In this document: piece by piece, positions 46,799 through 54,073 of the stretch | How the letters are laid out: each line of letters begins with the position of its first letter | Numbering within the stretch: the stretch's first letter is position 1 | From: Mesorhizobium sp. M3A.F.Ca.ET.080.04.2.1 | GTDB taxonomy: Bacteria; Pseudomonadota; Alphaproteobacteria; Rhizobiales; Rhizobiaceae | NCBI RefSeq assembly: GCF_003952525.1 | Contig: NZ_CP034451.1 | Span: forward strand, 1,054,001-1,118,000 | Direction: 5' to 3' | DNA length: 64,000 nt | Notes under the pieces: model-generated | What the model was told of the DNA's origin: nothing | Seen by the model: only the letters and a program-made list of their open reading frames with translations | Database searches by the model: none | Translations under genes and position numbers: made by a program

Positions 46799-47177
46799 CA
46801 TCGTCGAGGAGCGGCCGGACGAGCGCTTCGAGGCCGCGGATGCGGCTGCGGATCTCCTCATCGGTCAACTGCTCGAGACTGTTGTTGTCGGCATGGAGGT
46901 GTCTTGAAAAATCTTTGGGAGAAAGTTCTTTGGGCAGCATCGTCAGCACGACCTTCAGATACTGGTCGGGCTTGTCCGCCCGCACCGCGGCGATGACGCC
47001 GGCGCCATGGGCGTGAAAATCGGCGCGCAGTGCTGCGGCAAAATCGTCGCCGAGGGTCTTTTTCGATCGCCGCGGACGCGCGGCGGCGGCCAACGGGTCG
47101 GGCTCGCGCTTCGACCTCGTGGGCTTCGCGCCCGGGGTCTTGCGCCGCGGCTTCTTCGCGGGGGCCTCGTCAGCCAC
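46799..47177 (-). pseudogene. Phage-type gene fragment fused out of frame to endolysin
   Basis: A GTG at 47177 opens a frame with a Lys/Arg/Pro-rich start (APAKKPRRKTPGAK) and then FAAALRADFHAHGAGVIAAVRADKPDQYLKVVLTMLPKELSPKDF, NNSLEQLTDEEIRSRIRGLEALV, a phage-protein type I have seen near terminase genes. Sensible sequence stops near 46799, where the frame passes into the endolysin fragment in the wrong phase and runs to 46392. It overlaps the gene upstream by eight bases. Name of the original gene is unknown. Confidence 0.6.
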
Positions 47178-47676
47178 GGTCCGCCCCGTCGGACGCCGGC
47201 GCCTTGGCGGATCTCCGCGCCTTGCTGGCCTTGCGAACAGACTTCTTGCGCGGCTTGGCGCGGGCCGGTTTTGGCGGGGCCTGATCGAACTGGCCGGACC
47301 CAGCCTCGCCAATTGGCAAGGCCGGCGGGACAGCGCCCCCCTCTGTCCTGCCCGTCCTCCGCAGCAGCTGCGCTGCAGCTGCGGAGGGTGGACCGGACAT
47401 CTCCCCCACTTGGGGGGAGATTGGCAGCTTCGCCGACGCCGCCTTCAACTTCGAGCTGGTTGCGGCGATCGCCGACGGGTCGAGACCCTGGCGCGGAAAA
47501 CCGAAACCGGCGACCGCATCGACCGGCCCGCCACGCACCATGCCGATGCGCACGCCCGGCGCCACTTCCTCGACACGGCGTGTGCTGTGCGGCCGGGCAG
47601 AAGTTTCGAACTCGCCGATGGCGCTGACGATCTCGGCGCCGTCATCGCCGGTGATGATGGTGGCATAGCGTGGCAT
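47170..47676 (-). CDS. Phage-type protein with a translated palindromic repeat
   Basis: A 168-residue protein. Residues 1-75 look like an ordinary domain (MPRYATIITGDDGAEIVSAIGEF, GVRIGMVRGGPVDAVAGFGFP). Residues ~77-117 are encoded by a family B palindrome (translated as PISPQVGEMSGPP ... GRTEGGAVPPALP), and the tail is Lys/Arg/Ala-rich (KPARAKPRKKSVRKASKARR). It may have been a longer fusion before the repeat was inserted. No family recognised. ATG 47676 has only GGAC as a possible ribosome site. Confidence 0.5.
   Translation of the reverse strand: MPRYATIITGDDGAEIVSAIGEFETSARPHSTRRVEEVAPGVRIGMVRGGPVDAVAGFGFPRQGLDPSAIAATSSKLKAASAKLPISPQVGEMSGPPSAAAAQLLRRTGRTEGGAVPPALPIGEAGSGQFDQAPPKPARAKPRKKSVRKASKARRSAKAPASDGADRG
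47319..47427. repeat. Family B half-element with a nested palindrome, inside an ORF
   Basis: Left border GGCCGGCGGGACAGCGCC, CCCTCTGTCCTGCC, then a 40-bp insertion containing CCTCCGCAGC/GCTGCGGAGG arms (47356-47387), then CCGGACATCTCCCCCACTTG. Removing the insertion restores the usual element sequence. The whole unit is read through by the gene at 47170. Confidence 0.8.
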
Positions 47677-47721
47677 GGGGACGTCCGTAACGTTCAACTG
47701 GAAAGGTCACGTTCCCGCCCA

Positions 47722-47892
47722 CCCCCCTCTGGCCTGCCGGCCATCTCCCCCGCAAGGGGGGAGATCAGCAGTTCCGCCGATGGCGCTCTTCTTGCAGCAT
47801 CGGCGATCGGCGAAGGCGACGGTGACATCCAATCTCCCTCCTTGCGGGGGGAGATGGCCGGCAGGCCAGAGGGGGGTGCTGTCCCGCCGTCA
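47722..47892. repeat. Family B palindromic element, copy 3
   Basis: Left arm CCCCCCTCTGGCCTGCCGG, CATCTCCCCCGCAAGG; right arm CCTTGCGGGGGGAGATG, CCGGCAGGCCAGAGGG; the right border reads GGTGCTGTCCCGCCG, i.e. the left border type inverted. Spacer between arms ~75 bp. Confidence 0.88.
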
Positions 47893-48103
47893 TTGGATAT
47901 TAGCGGCGGAGCGGTGCGACACCGGAAAAACAAAACCGCCGGGCGGCGGCGGCCGGGCGGCGGGTTGTTGGCGCAAATCAGCACCATGGACAAAATCATA
48001 GCATTGCTGCCCTCACCATGCAAGGGGTTTGGGTATTTTTTCCTACCATCTTTCGTTGTCTCGCACCCGGGCGCCGTCACAGCCCTGGATTGAAAATTTT
48101 ATC

Positions 48104-48128
48104 GGAACCATGGGCAGCGCGAGCGGTT
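48104..48128 (+). promoter_or_regulatory. Probable EcfG-type promoter
   Basis: GGAAC, 16 bases, GGTT, 50 bp before the ATG at 48178. The -10 differs from CGTT only in its first, less conserved base. Confidence 0.5.
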
Positions 48129-48177
48129 CCCACTAGGTCGCAACGCGACGACCCTTCGTTAGAAAAAGGAGAAAATC

Positions 48178-48501
48178 ATGTTTAGAACCATCCTCGCGGC
48201 TTCCGCGCTCACGATCGGTCTGGCCACGGCTGCGATGGCCCAGAATGCCGGCAATGCGGATAGTGGCGGCATGGGCGGCAGCGGCCAATCGGTCACCGTC
48301 GACCCGGCCACGCCAGCCAACCCCGGCATCGACGAGAGCACGACCGGCAGCATTTACGGCGGCTCGGGCTATGATGACGGCATGAATTCGAACGCCGACC
48401 GCAATTGCGCACCTGGTCCGCAGGGCGCGCAGCCCGATGCCAGCAACCTGTCGCCGGGCAGCGGTGCGCCCACCGTGAACGACAACCACTGCGGCAAGTA
48501 A
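48178..48501 (+). CDS. Small secreted Gly/Ser/Asn-rich protein
   Basis: A 107-residue exported protein with signal peptide MFRTILAASALTIGLATAAMAQ and a low-complexity mature part (GGMGGSGQSV, SIYGGSGYDDGMNSN) with two cysteines (NCAPGP, HCGK). AAGGAG precedes the ATG at good spacing. No domain recognised. A likely EcfG-type promoter lies upstream, which groups it with the other stress-type genes. Confidence 0.75.
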   Translation: MFRTILAASALTIGLATAAMAQNAGNADSGGMGGSGQSVTVDPATPANPGIDESTTGSIYGGSGYDDGMNSNADRNCAPGPQGAQPDASNLSPGSGAPTVNDNHCGK

Positions 48502-48601
48502 GCTGCAGCTTGACGTCCAGCCAATCATGACTGGTCGATGATGTCCGGCAAAGGCCGCGGGGTGCGCTCCGCGGCCGCTTCCGTTGGGCACCGGCCGACA
48601 G

Positions 48602-48626
48602 GGAACCGATGACTGCCGTGACCGTT
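48602..48626 (+). promoter_or_regulatory. EcfG-type (general stress) promoter
   Basis: Exact consensus GGAAC, 16 bases, CGTT, ending 26 bp before the ATG at 48652. Confidence 0.78.
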
Positions 48627-48651
48627 GGCATGGATCGGATAGGAGAGACCA

Positions 48652-49149
48652 ATGGCAGACAACGAGAACACTCCCGCCAGCGAAAGCAATTCGGCCGAAG
48701 CCCGCAACGGTCATTCCACCAGCCGCAGCAGCGCCAAGCCATCGCGCAGCCGCGCCGCCGCGCGCAGCGGCGCAAGCCGCAGCAGCAACGCTTCGAGCAC
48801 CTCGCAGGAGGCGATGAAGAAGCAGATCGCGGAGCTGAAGCGCGAGGTGACCCGGCTGAACCGGATGCTCGCCGACCAGGCCGAGGATGCCGCCGAGACG
48901 GCCGAGGGCTGGTACCGGGGCGCGGCCGACCGCGCTTCCGGCTGGTACAGCGGCGCCTCGGATCGCGCCTCGCGCGCCGCCAGGCAATTGCGCAGCCAGG
49001 CGAGCAGCGTGTCGGAGGCGGTGCAGCAGAACCCCGGCACGGTTTCGACCGCGGTTGCGCTCGGCGGGCTGTTCGGCGTGCTCATCGGGCTGGCCATCGC
49101 CAGGACCTCGGAGCCCGATCCCGACTGGTTCCGCCGCTGGAGCCGTTAA
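48652..49149 (+). CDS. ElaB/YqjD/DUF883-like membrane-anchored protein
   Basis: A 165-residue protein. Residues 1-55 are Ser/Ala/Arg-rich and disordered; then a helical segment (MKKQIAELKREVTRLNRMLADQAEDAAE) and repeats with Trp-Tyr (EGWYRGAADRASGWYSGASDRAS), then a C-terminal membrane helix (VSTAVALGGLFGVLIGLAIA) and the tail DPDWFRRWSR. This matches ElaB/YqjD-like proteins, which tether ribosomes or act in stress in enterobacteria. AGGAGAG precedes the ATG and a perfect EcfG-type promoter lies upstream. Confidence 0.82.
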   Translation: MADNENTPASESNSAEARNGHSTSRSSAKPSRSRAAARSGASRSSNASSTSQEAMKKQIAELKREVTRLNRMLADQAEDAAETAEGWYRGAADRASGWYSGASDRASRAARQLRSQASSVSEAVQQNPGTVSTAVALGGLFGVLIGLAIARTSEPDPDWFRRWSR

Positions 49150-49152
49150 GCG

Positions 49153-49221
49153 CGAAACGGCCCGCCGTTTCGTCGCTGCCCCGCAGACCTCAAACGAGGC
49201 GCGAGACGGCCAGCCGTCTCG
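49153..49221. repeat. Tandem pair of near-identical hairpins
   Basis: CGAAACGG/CCGTTTCG at 49153-49172 and CGAGACGG/CCGTCTCG at 49202-49221. The second keeps its stem through compensating changes (A to G paired with T to C). They follow the ElaB-like gene and may act as transcript ends. Confidence 0.7.
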
Positions 49222-49315
49222 TCACCCGCGCACAAGCTCCAGCAGAAACCGCACAGGCTGGCCATTAGCTGGCGCTTATGGAGTCATCCGCGCGGGGGAA
49301 TCGCGGAGAGCAGGC

Positions 49316-49585
49316 ATGGACCGACCTGCCATGGCAACCGTCTTTCGGATGCGGCATGCGCCAGCAAGCATTTCGGGTGTTCGCAGCCTGGGCCGGGGCC
49401 AGGCGGATCCGATCTTCCACTCACGGCCGCTCGGCGAAGCGATCCGCGTCATCGCCCAGGCCGACGGCCAATACGACCTCATCGCCGTCGCCATCACCTA
49501 TGGCGACCGTTCCACCCCGCCGCTAGGCGGCCGTGAGATAAGGCTGCTGTGGGCCGAATACGGCCAGCGCTGGCTGGAGGCATAG
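49316..49585 (+). CDS. Hypothetical small protein
   Basis: An 89-residue protein with mixed composition (MRHAPASISGVRSLGR, EAIRVIAQADGQYDLIAVAITYGDR, IRLLWAEYGQRWLEA) and no recognised domain or signal peptide. GGAGAG lies seven bases before ATG 49316, and the following gene is 73 bp away on the same strand. The frame is open far upstream, but that part overlaps the ElaB-like gene in another frame. Confidence 0.6.
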   Translation: MDRPAMATVFRMRHAPASISGVRSLGRGQADPIFHSRPLGEAIRVIAQADGQYDLIAVAITYGDRSTPPLGGREIRLLWAEYGQRWLEA

Positions 49586-49658
49586 GGGGAAGCCGTTCTC
49601 CCCGGATCGGAAACGCCGCTCGTGCGTTTTGAGGCGAGGTCAATGGGAGGAGCACGCC

Positions 49659-49964
49659 ATGAACGTCGCCAATCTGCAACTCGAGGGCCTGCTGATGGCC
49701 GTCGCCGCGATCAACCATGTGCTGGTGCGCAAGGGCGTGCTGACGGTCGAGGAGATCGACATCGCGCTGCGCAAGGCCGAGGCCATCGAGACCGGAGAAG
49801 ACAGGTCCGAGGGCATGTCGGCGTCGAGCCGCGACGCCGTCAACTTCCCGATCCGCCTGCTCGAGATTGCCAACCGATGCCAGCCGGAAGCCGACATGCC
49901 GTCCTTCTCGAAGCTGGCCCGCATGGTCGGCCAGATGAAGGAACCCTACAACGACCAGATGTGA
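49659..49964 (+). CDS. Hypothetical protein, conserved type
   Basis: A 101-residue cytosolic protein, mostly helical (LQLEGLLMAVAAINHVLVRKGVLTVEEIDIALRKAEAI, then FPIRLLEIANRC). GGGAGGAG precedes ATG 49659 and composition is clearly protein-like. I do not know a function. A hairpin lies between it and the convergent DoxX gene. Confidence 0.72.
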   Translation: MNVANLQLEGLLMAVAAINHVLVRKGVLTVEEIDIALRKAEAIETGEDRSEGMSASSRDAVNFPIRLLEIANRCQPEADMPSFSKLARMVGQMKEPYNDQM

Positions 49965-50017
49965 TGGTGATGCGAAGGCTTTGATGGCGGCGCTGCCCCT
50001 CATCCGCCCTTCGGGCA

Positions 50018-50044
50018 CCTTCTCCCCGTAAAACGGGGAGAAGG
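50018..50044. terminator. Bidirectional hairpin / short rhizobial repeat
   Basis: A 12-bp stem CCTTCTCCCCGT/ACGGGGAGAAGG with loop AAA, preceded by CCCCTCATCCGCCC. It sits between convergent genes ending at 49964 and 50051. The sequence is of the CCCCTCATCC...CTTCTCCCC type that recurs in rhizobial genomes. Confidence 0.7.
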
Positions 50045-50050
50045 AAAAGC

Positions 50051-50473
50051 TCACGCCCTGCCCGGCCAGCCCTGGCGGACGGCGAGCACGCTGCCCGGTC
50101 CGTGGACGGCGGCGAAGAACAGGCCGGCCAGAAAAGTAAAATGGTCGACGAAGAAGCCGAACTCGGCCTGGTTGCCCGCCCAGTGCGAGGGACCGTGGAA
50201 GGCGAAGCCGAGGAAGATCACATAAAGGGCCGCGATGAGGGCCGCCGGCGTGAACAGCGCTCCGGTGAGGAAGGCGACGACCAGCAGCACTTCGAGGATC
50301 GCCGCGCACCAGGCGAGCAACAGCGGGAACGGGAAGCCGGCGGCGGCGATGTAGCCGGCCGTGGCGCCCATATCCATGAACTTGAAGGTCACGGCCATGG
50401 CGAAAACGGCGGCGAAGATCAGGCGGGCGATGAGGATGGCGGCGGTCTGCCAGGCCGATTGAACATTTTCCAC
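50051..50473 (-). CDS. DoxX-family membrane protein
   Basis: A 140-residue four-helix membrane protein (ILIARLIFAAVFAMAVTFKF, GFPFPLLLAWCAAILEVLLVVAFLTG, AALIAALYVIFLGFAF, FVDHFTFLAGLFFAAV). It resembles the DoxX/DoxD superfamily; the EVLLVVAFLTG segment corresponds to the ELxxGxxLxxG part of DoxX. The start is a GTG at 50473 after GGAG; the longer frame upstream to 50770 translates a family B repeat and is not real. It lies downstream of the dioxygenase-like gene on the same strand. Confidence 0.75.
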   Translation of the reverse strand: MENVQSAWQTAAILIARLIFAAVFAMAVTFKFMDMGATAGYIAAAGFPFPLLLAWCAAILEVLLVVAFLTGALFTPAALIAALYVIFLGFAFHGPSHWAGNQAEFGFFVDHFTFLAGLFFAAVHGPGSVLAVRQGWPGRA

Positions 50474-50576
50474 GATACTTCTCCGGGTTGAAGCGATTGA
50501 TGTGCTCCAAGGACGGGCGAAGCGCGATGATTCCGACAGGGGTGGGGAAAATTGTGGCCTTGGGCAAAAAACACCG

Positions 50577-50765
50577 GGCCGGCGGGACAGCGCCACCCCT
50601 CTGTCCTGCCGGACATCTTCCCCACGGGTGGGAAGATCAGCAGTTTGGGCCCCTCGCTCCTCCTCCAACGCTTGGAGATTGGCGAAAGCAAGCGTGCAGT
50701 CCGATCTCCCCCCAAGTGGGGGAGATGTCCGGCAGGACAGAGGGGGGCGCGAAGGAACGCGGCGC
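50577..50765. repeat. Family B palindromic element, copy 4
   Basis: Left border GGCCGGCGGGACAGCGCC, arm CTCTGTCCTGCCGGACATCT; right arm AGATGTCCGGCAGGACAGAG and border GGCGCGAAGGAA. Arms are ~105 bp apart. It fills the gap between the DoxX and the dioxygenase-like genes. Confidence 0.9.
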
Positions 50766-50789
50766 TCCATTGTCCGCCCCCCCGCTCCC

Positions 50790-51545
50790 CTACCCCGCCC
50801 TCGCCCGTGGCGGGTGGCTGATCGACTCCCGCACGGTGCCGTAGGCGGCGCCCCACCGGTCGGTCATGTCGCAGCGTATGTCCCACAACTCGGGGAAGAA
50901 GCGATGGCGGGCGCCGCCTTCCAGGATTTCCACCGGCCGGCCCTTCAGCGACTTCGCGCCGAGCCCGATCGAGCGGTGGATCAGATAGAGGTGGTTGGCA
51001 CGGAATTTCTGGAACAGCTCGTCGAATTCGATCAGCGCTTCGGCCACGGCATAGGCATCGCCATGGTCGTAATGGGCGTCGTAGATGTCCGCGACCGTCA
51101 GCCCGCGGCCGTCGAGATAGGAGTGCTTGAAGGCCCGCCACAGCTCCGGGGGCAGGCGCAAGATGAATTTGAAGCCGGGCGATTCCTGGCCGCTGCCGTT
51201 GCCGAGCTGCAGCCGGATCTGCTGGTACTCCTTGGGCGACATGGTTTCCAGCAGATCGAGCTGCGCCGTCATCAGCCGCATCAGGCGGTGCACGCGGCCC
51301 ATCAGCGTGACGATGCGATGGGTGTCCTGCCTTTCCAGCCAATCGAGGACGTCGACCAGCGTGTAGGCCATGAGCTTCATCCACAGTTCCTCCACCTGGT
51401 GCACGATCTGGAATTGCAACTCGTCGGCATTGACCATCTCGGAAAGCCGCTTCTGGCAGGAAAGCAGCCGGTCGCAATTCAGGTAGACGCCGTAGTCGAG
51501 CATCTCCGGCGCCTCGATGCGGGCGTGGTAATCCGGCTTGTCCAT
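50790..51545 (-). CDS. Tryptophan 2,3-dioxygenase-fold protein, atypical
   Basis: A 251-residue protein of the tryptophan 2,3-dioxygenase fold. Family-like parts are YLNCDRLLSCQ, ELQFQIVHQVEELWMKLMAY, RVHRLMRLMTAQLDLLETMSPKEY and the probable heme-ligand region NHLYLIHRSIG. However, two substrate motifs differ: the QYRxxE segment with the carboxylate-binding Arg reads GQESPGFKFIL, and the GTGGSxG loop after the IG motif reads GLGAKSLKGRP. So heme binding is likely, but the substrate may not be tryptophan. It is divergent from an Lrp-type regulator. No kynureninase or formamidase gene is near. ATG 51545. Confidence 0.75.
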   Translation of the reverse strand: MDKPDYHARIEAPEMLDYGVYLNCDRLLSCQKRLSEMVNADELQFQIVHQVEELWMKLMAYTLVDVLDWLERQDTHRIVTLMGRVHRLMRLMTAQLDLLETMSPKEYQQIRLQLGNGSGQESPGFKFILRLPPELWRAFKHSYLDGRGLTVADIYDAHYDHGDAYAVAEALIEFDELFQKFRANHLYLIHRSIGLGAKSLKGRPVEILEGGARHRFFPELWDIRCDMTDRWGAAYGTVRESISHPPRARAG

Positions 51546-51673
51546 GGCTCAGCCTCCTTGCACGATGCCCCGAGGATAACGCCTCCGGCTTGAACATTGT
51601 TTCTATCTGTTATCCTATCGGCCGATCGCGGAGGACGAAAACCGTTATTCTTAGGAACATCGGAGAACAATTC

Positions 51674-52141
51674 ATGCTGGATGCCGCAGACCGCAGAATA
51701 GTGGCCGCCCTCGAGCGCGACGCTCGCGTTTCCTTCGGCGAACTGGCCGAGTCGGTCGGTCTGTCGAAGACGCCGTGCTGGAAGCGGGTGAAGGCGCTGG
51801 AAGAGGCCGGCGTCATCCGCGGCTATTCCACGCGCATCGATCCGGCGGCAATCGGCTTCGGCATCGAAGCCTTCATCCAGGTGTCGATCGACTTTGAAGT
51901 GTCGGACGCCTTCGAGGCCGCGGTGAAGCGGCACCCGCTGATCCGCCGCTGCTACGCCACCACCGGCGAGGCCGACTATCTGCTGCAGATCGTCACCGTC
52001 GACATGAGGGCGCTCGACAGGATGCTGCGCATCGAGCTCAGCCGCCTGCCCGGCGTGCGCCGCACCGTCACCTCGATGGCGATGCGCGAGATCAAGGGCG
52101 AGATCTCGTTCGCGGATGCAGCAGCGCATGTGCTGAGGTAG
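51674..52141 (+). CDS. Lrp/AsnC family regulator
   Basis: A 155-residue Lrp-type regulator: N-terminal winged helix-turn-helix (LDAADRRIVAALERDARVSFGELAESVGLSKTPCWKRVKALEEAGVIRGY) and C-terminal RAM ligand domain (FIQVSIDFEVSDAFEAAVK, CYATTGEADYLLQIV, LPGVRRTVTSMAMREIKG). It responds to an amino acid or similar ligand. The divergent start ~130 bp from the dioxygenase-fold gene makes it the likely regulator of that gene. ATG 51674 follows GGAGAA. Confidence 0.92.
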   Translation: MLDAADRRIVAALERDARVSFGELAESVGLSKTPCWKRVKALEEAGVIRGYSTRIDPAAIGFGIEAFIQVSIDFEVSDAFEAAVKRHPLIRRCYATTGEADYLLQIVTVDMRALDRMLRIELSRLPGVRRTVTSMAMREIKGEISFADAAAHVLR

Positions 52142-52181
52142 TCATGATCGGCAGGCTGGCGCGAAGGAACGCTGCGGCGGC

Positions 52182-52346
52182 TCAGATCACGTCAGGCCCC
52201 GCAGGAGCAGCCGGCTCAGGCTTCCGCGCCGCCTGCTCCTTCTCGGCGTCGGCCTTGCGCTTGGGGCATTCCTCGAAATCATGGTCGCGGCCGCCGCAAT
52301 AGGAGCAGCATTTGGCGGGGGCGTCGGGGTGGAGTATCGAGGCCAT
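52182..52346 (-). CDS. Small zinc-knuckle (CCHC) protein
   Basis: A 54-residue protein with a complete CX2CX4HX4C zinc knuckle, CSYCGGRDHDFEECPKR, followed by a Lys/Glu/Ala/Pro-rich tail. The knuckle is best known from retroviral nucleocapsids and eukaryotic RNA-binding proteins and is rare in bacteria. ATG 52346 follows TTGGGA; the frame is open to 52466 but less plausibly coding. Possible single-stranded nucleic-acid binding is inference from the motif. Confidence 0.6.
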   Translation of the reverse strand: MASILHPDAPAKCCSYCGGRDHDFEECPKRKADAEKEQAARKPEPAAPAGPDVI

Positions 52347-52470
52347 TCCCAAGAATGCACGAAAACGTTTCCAGTTGCAGCAATTGCGTGAACTCGTCGC
52401 AACTGCAGCCCGATGCCAAGTACAAAACCCAGGAGCTCGCCGCGTGCGCGGCGGGCTCCCGGTCAATCAC

Positions 52471-52830
52471 TCACGCATGCGCGTGGGGATGGCGGGCGTC
52501 CCAGACGGCCCAGGCCGATGCCACGACCACGAGCACGCCGAGCACGACATGCGTGGTCATGATGTTCGTGTCGGCTGCAAAGCCCAGCAGCCAGGGCGAC
52601 ACGATCAGCCAGAGTCCGAGGACGAGATTGACCCATTCCTCCCACTCGGCGAACATCGAAAGCGTCGCCAGCGCCAGGGCGCCGAGCGCAACGCCTACGA
52701 TCCAGGCGTTCCACGCGGGAACCATCACGCCGGCAAAGCCGATGACCCAGGGGGAGAGGAACAGGCAGATCGCCAGGATCAGATTGACCCAGTCCTGGCC
52801 CCGTCTTCCTTCCATCAGTTTGATTGCCAT
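52471..52830 (-). CDS. SPW-repeat membrane protein
   Basis: A 119-residue four-helix membrane protein with two SPW motifs, the family mark: QDWVNLILAICLFLSPWVIGFAG and EEWVNLVLGLWLIVSPWLLGFA, i.e. an internal duplication. The tail is DARHPHAHA. Function unknown. GGAGG is five bases before the ATG at 52830; the longer frame upstream is discarded. Confidence 0.88.
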   Translation of the reverse strand: MAIKLMEGRRGQDWVNLILAICLFLSPWVIGFAGVMVPAWNAWIVGVALGALALATLSMFAEWEEWVNLVLGLWLIVSPWLLGFAADTNIMTTHVVLGVLVVVASAWAVWDARHPHAHA

Positions 52831-52985
52831 GACAACCTCCATGGGGAAGCTTGACAAAAGCAACTGCGTTCGCGTGGACATTGCACGCTTAGTAATTGAT
52901 GTAATTACGTTTCTGCGGATTGCAAGGAGGCGCCGGGCGGCTCCGGCTTGCGGGTGGCTCACCACCAGCACGCGAACAGCGGCGC

Positions 52986-54062
52986 CTATGCGCCGAATTC
53001 CGCCTGGCTCTCGGCCCCGAGCTGCGGCACGATGATCGCCTCGAGCGGCGCCGTCAGTGACCATGTCAGCTCGCCGGGCGCGCGTTCGAGGTTGGAGGAG
53101 CCGCCAAGCGACTGCGGCGCCACACGCTGCAGCACGACCGTACCGAAACCCTTGCGCACCGGTTCCGTCGCGGCACCGCCGTTGCCGGCCGAGACTTCCC
53201 GCCAGGTAAGATGGAACAGGCGCTGCGCGTCCGCGCCGGTGTCAACCGTCCAGGTGATCTCGACCCGGCCGCCCTCGCCTGCCAGCGCGCCATATTTGGA
53301 GGAGTTGGTGCCGAGCTCATGGAAGGCCATGCCGAGATTCTGCACGGCGTTCGACTGCAGCGTCAGCAGCGGACCGGAGAGCGAGATGCGCTCCTCGTGG
53401 CCGAACGGCTTCAGGTGCTCCTGGATGAGATCGAACAGGCTCGCACCCGCCCACTCCGAAGTGACCAGCAGGTCGTGCGAGCGCGACAGGGCCATGATGC
53501 GCGAACGGATGAGCTCCTCGAACTCGCCGGGATGGGCCGAGCGCTTGCTGGTTTCCCTCACCATCGACAGGATCACCGCGAACTGGTTCTTCACGCGATG
53601 ATTGACCTCGCGCATCAAGAGCCGGATGCGGCGTTCGCTCTCCTTGGCGGCGCTGATGTCGCGGGCGATCTTGGAGGCGCCGATGATCTCGCCGTTGCGG
53701 TTCTTGATCGGCGATATCGTCAGCGAGACGGTGATCAGCGAGCCGTCCTTGCGGCGGCGGATGGTCTCGAAGCTCGGAATGCGCTCGCCCCTGCGGATGC
53801 GGGAGATGATATCGGTCTCCTCGTCGTGCATATGCTCGGGGATGAGCATGAGGATCGATCGGCCGATCGCTTCCTCGGCGGTGTAGCCGAACATGCGCTC
53901 GGCCGCGAGATTCCAGTTGGTGATGATGCTGTTGAGGTCCTTGGCGACGATGGCATCGAAAGAAGAATCCACGATCGCCGCCAGCCGCGCATCGGCAATC
54001 GAATCTTCCGGATCCCTGCCCCCACTTCTCGTCATCGGCAAGACGTAGCGCGTTTCAGCCAC
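52986..54062 (-). CDS. PAS-domain HWE-family histidine kinase
   Basis: A 358-residue soluble sensor kinase. An N-terminal PAS domain (residues ~25-140: IVDSSFDAIVAKDLNSIITNWN, FGYTAEEAIGRSI, RRKDGSLITVSLTISPI) is followed by the HWE kinase core: H-box LLMREVNHRVKNQFAVILS (His155), FHELGTNSSKYGAL and LTWREVSAGNGG. HWE/HisKA2 kinases often feed PhyR, the switch of the EcfG stress response in this order; that link is inferred. The start is a GTG at 54062, 11 bp after the stop of the ribbon-helix-helix gene, so the two form an operon. No transmembrane helix. Confidence 0.92.
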   Translation of the reverse strand: MAETRYVLPMTRSGGRDPEDSIADARLAAIVDSSFDAIVAKDLNSIITNWNLAAERMFGYTAEEAIGRSILMLIPEHMHDEETDIISRIRRGERIPSFETIRRRKDGSLITVSLTISPIKNRNGEIIGASKIARDISAAKESERRIRLLMREVNHRVKNQFAVILSMVRETSKRSAHPGEFEELIRSRIMALSRSHDLLVTSEWAGASLFDLIQEHLKPFGHEERISLSGPLLTLQSNAVQNLGMAFHELGTNSSKYGALAGEGGRVEITWTVDTGADAQRLFHLTWREVSAGNGGAATEPVRKGFGTVVLQRVAPQSLGGSSNLERAPGELTWSLTAPLEAIIVPQLGAESQAEFGA

Positions 54063-54073
54063 AAGGCAACCGC

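Larger units (their letters stand above)
47677..48177. other. Repeat-rich intergenic region
   Basis: About 500 bp with no gene. It holds a full family B element (47722-47892), a C/G-rich stretch near 47940, and at its right end the probable stress promoter of the gene at 48178. Confidence 0.6.

Noticed and set aside
45203..47697. Gene transfer agent rather than prophage remnant
   Set aside because: Lysis-type small genes are present but none of the GTA head or tail genes are seen in the window.
47694..48080. 128-codon minus-strand frame in the repeat-rich spacer
   Set aside because: Consists mainly of translated family B repeat, has no ribosome site and no gene-like remainder.
50474..50770. 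N-terminal extension of the DoxX protein at 50051
   Set aside because: It would translate the family B repeat (50577-50765) and unrelated DNA; GTG 50473 has a ribosome site.
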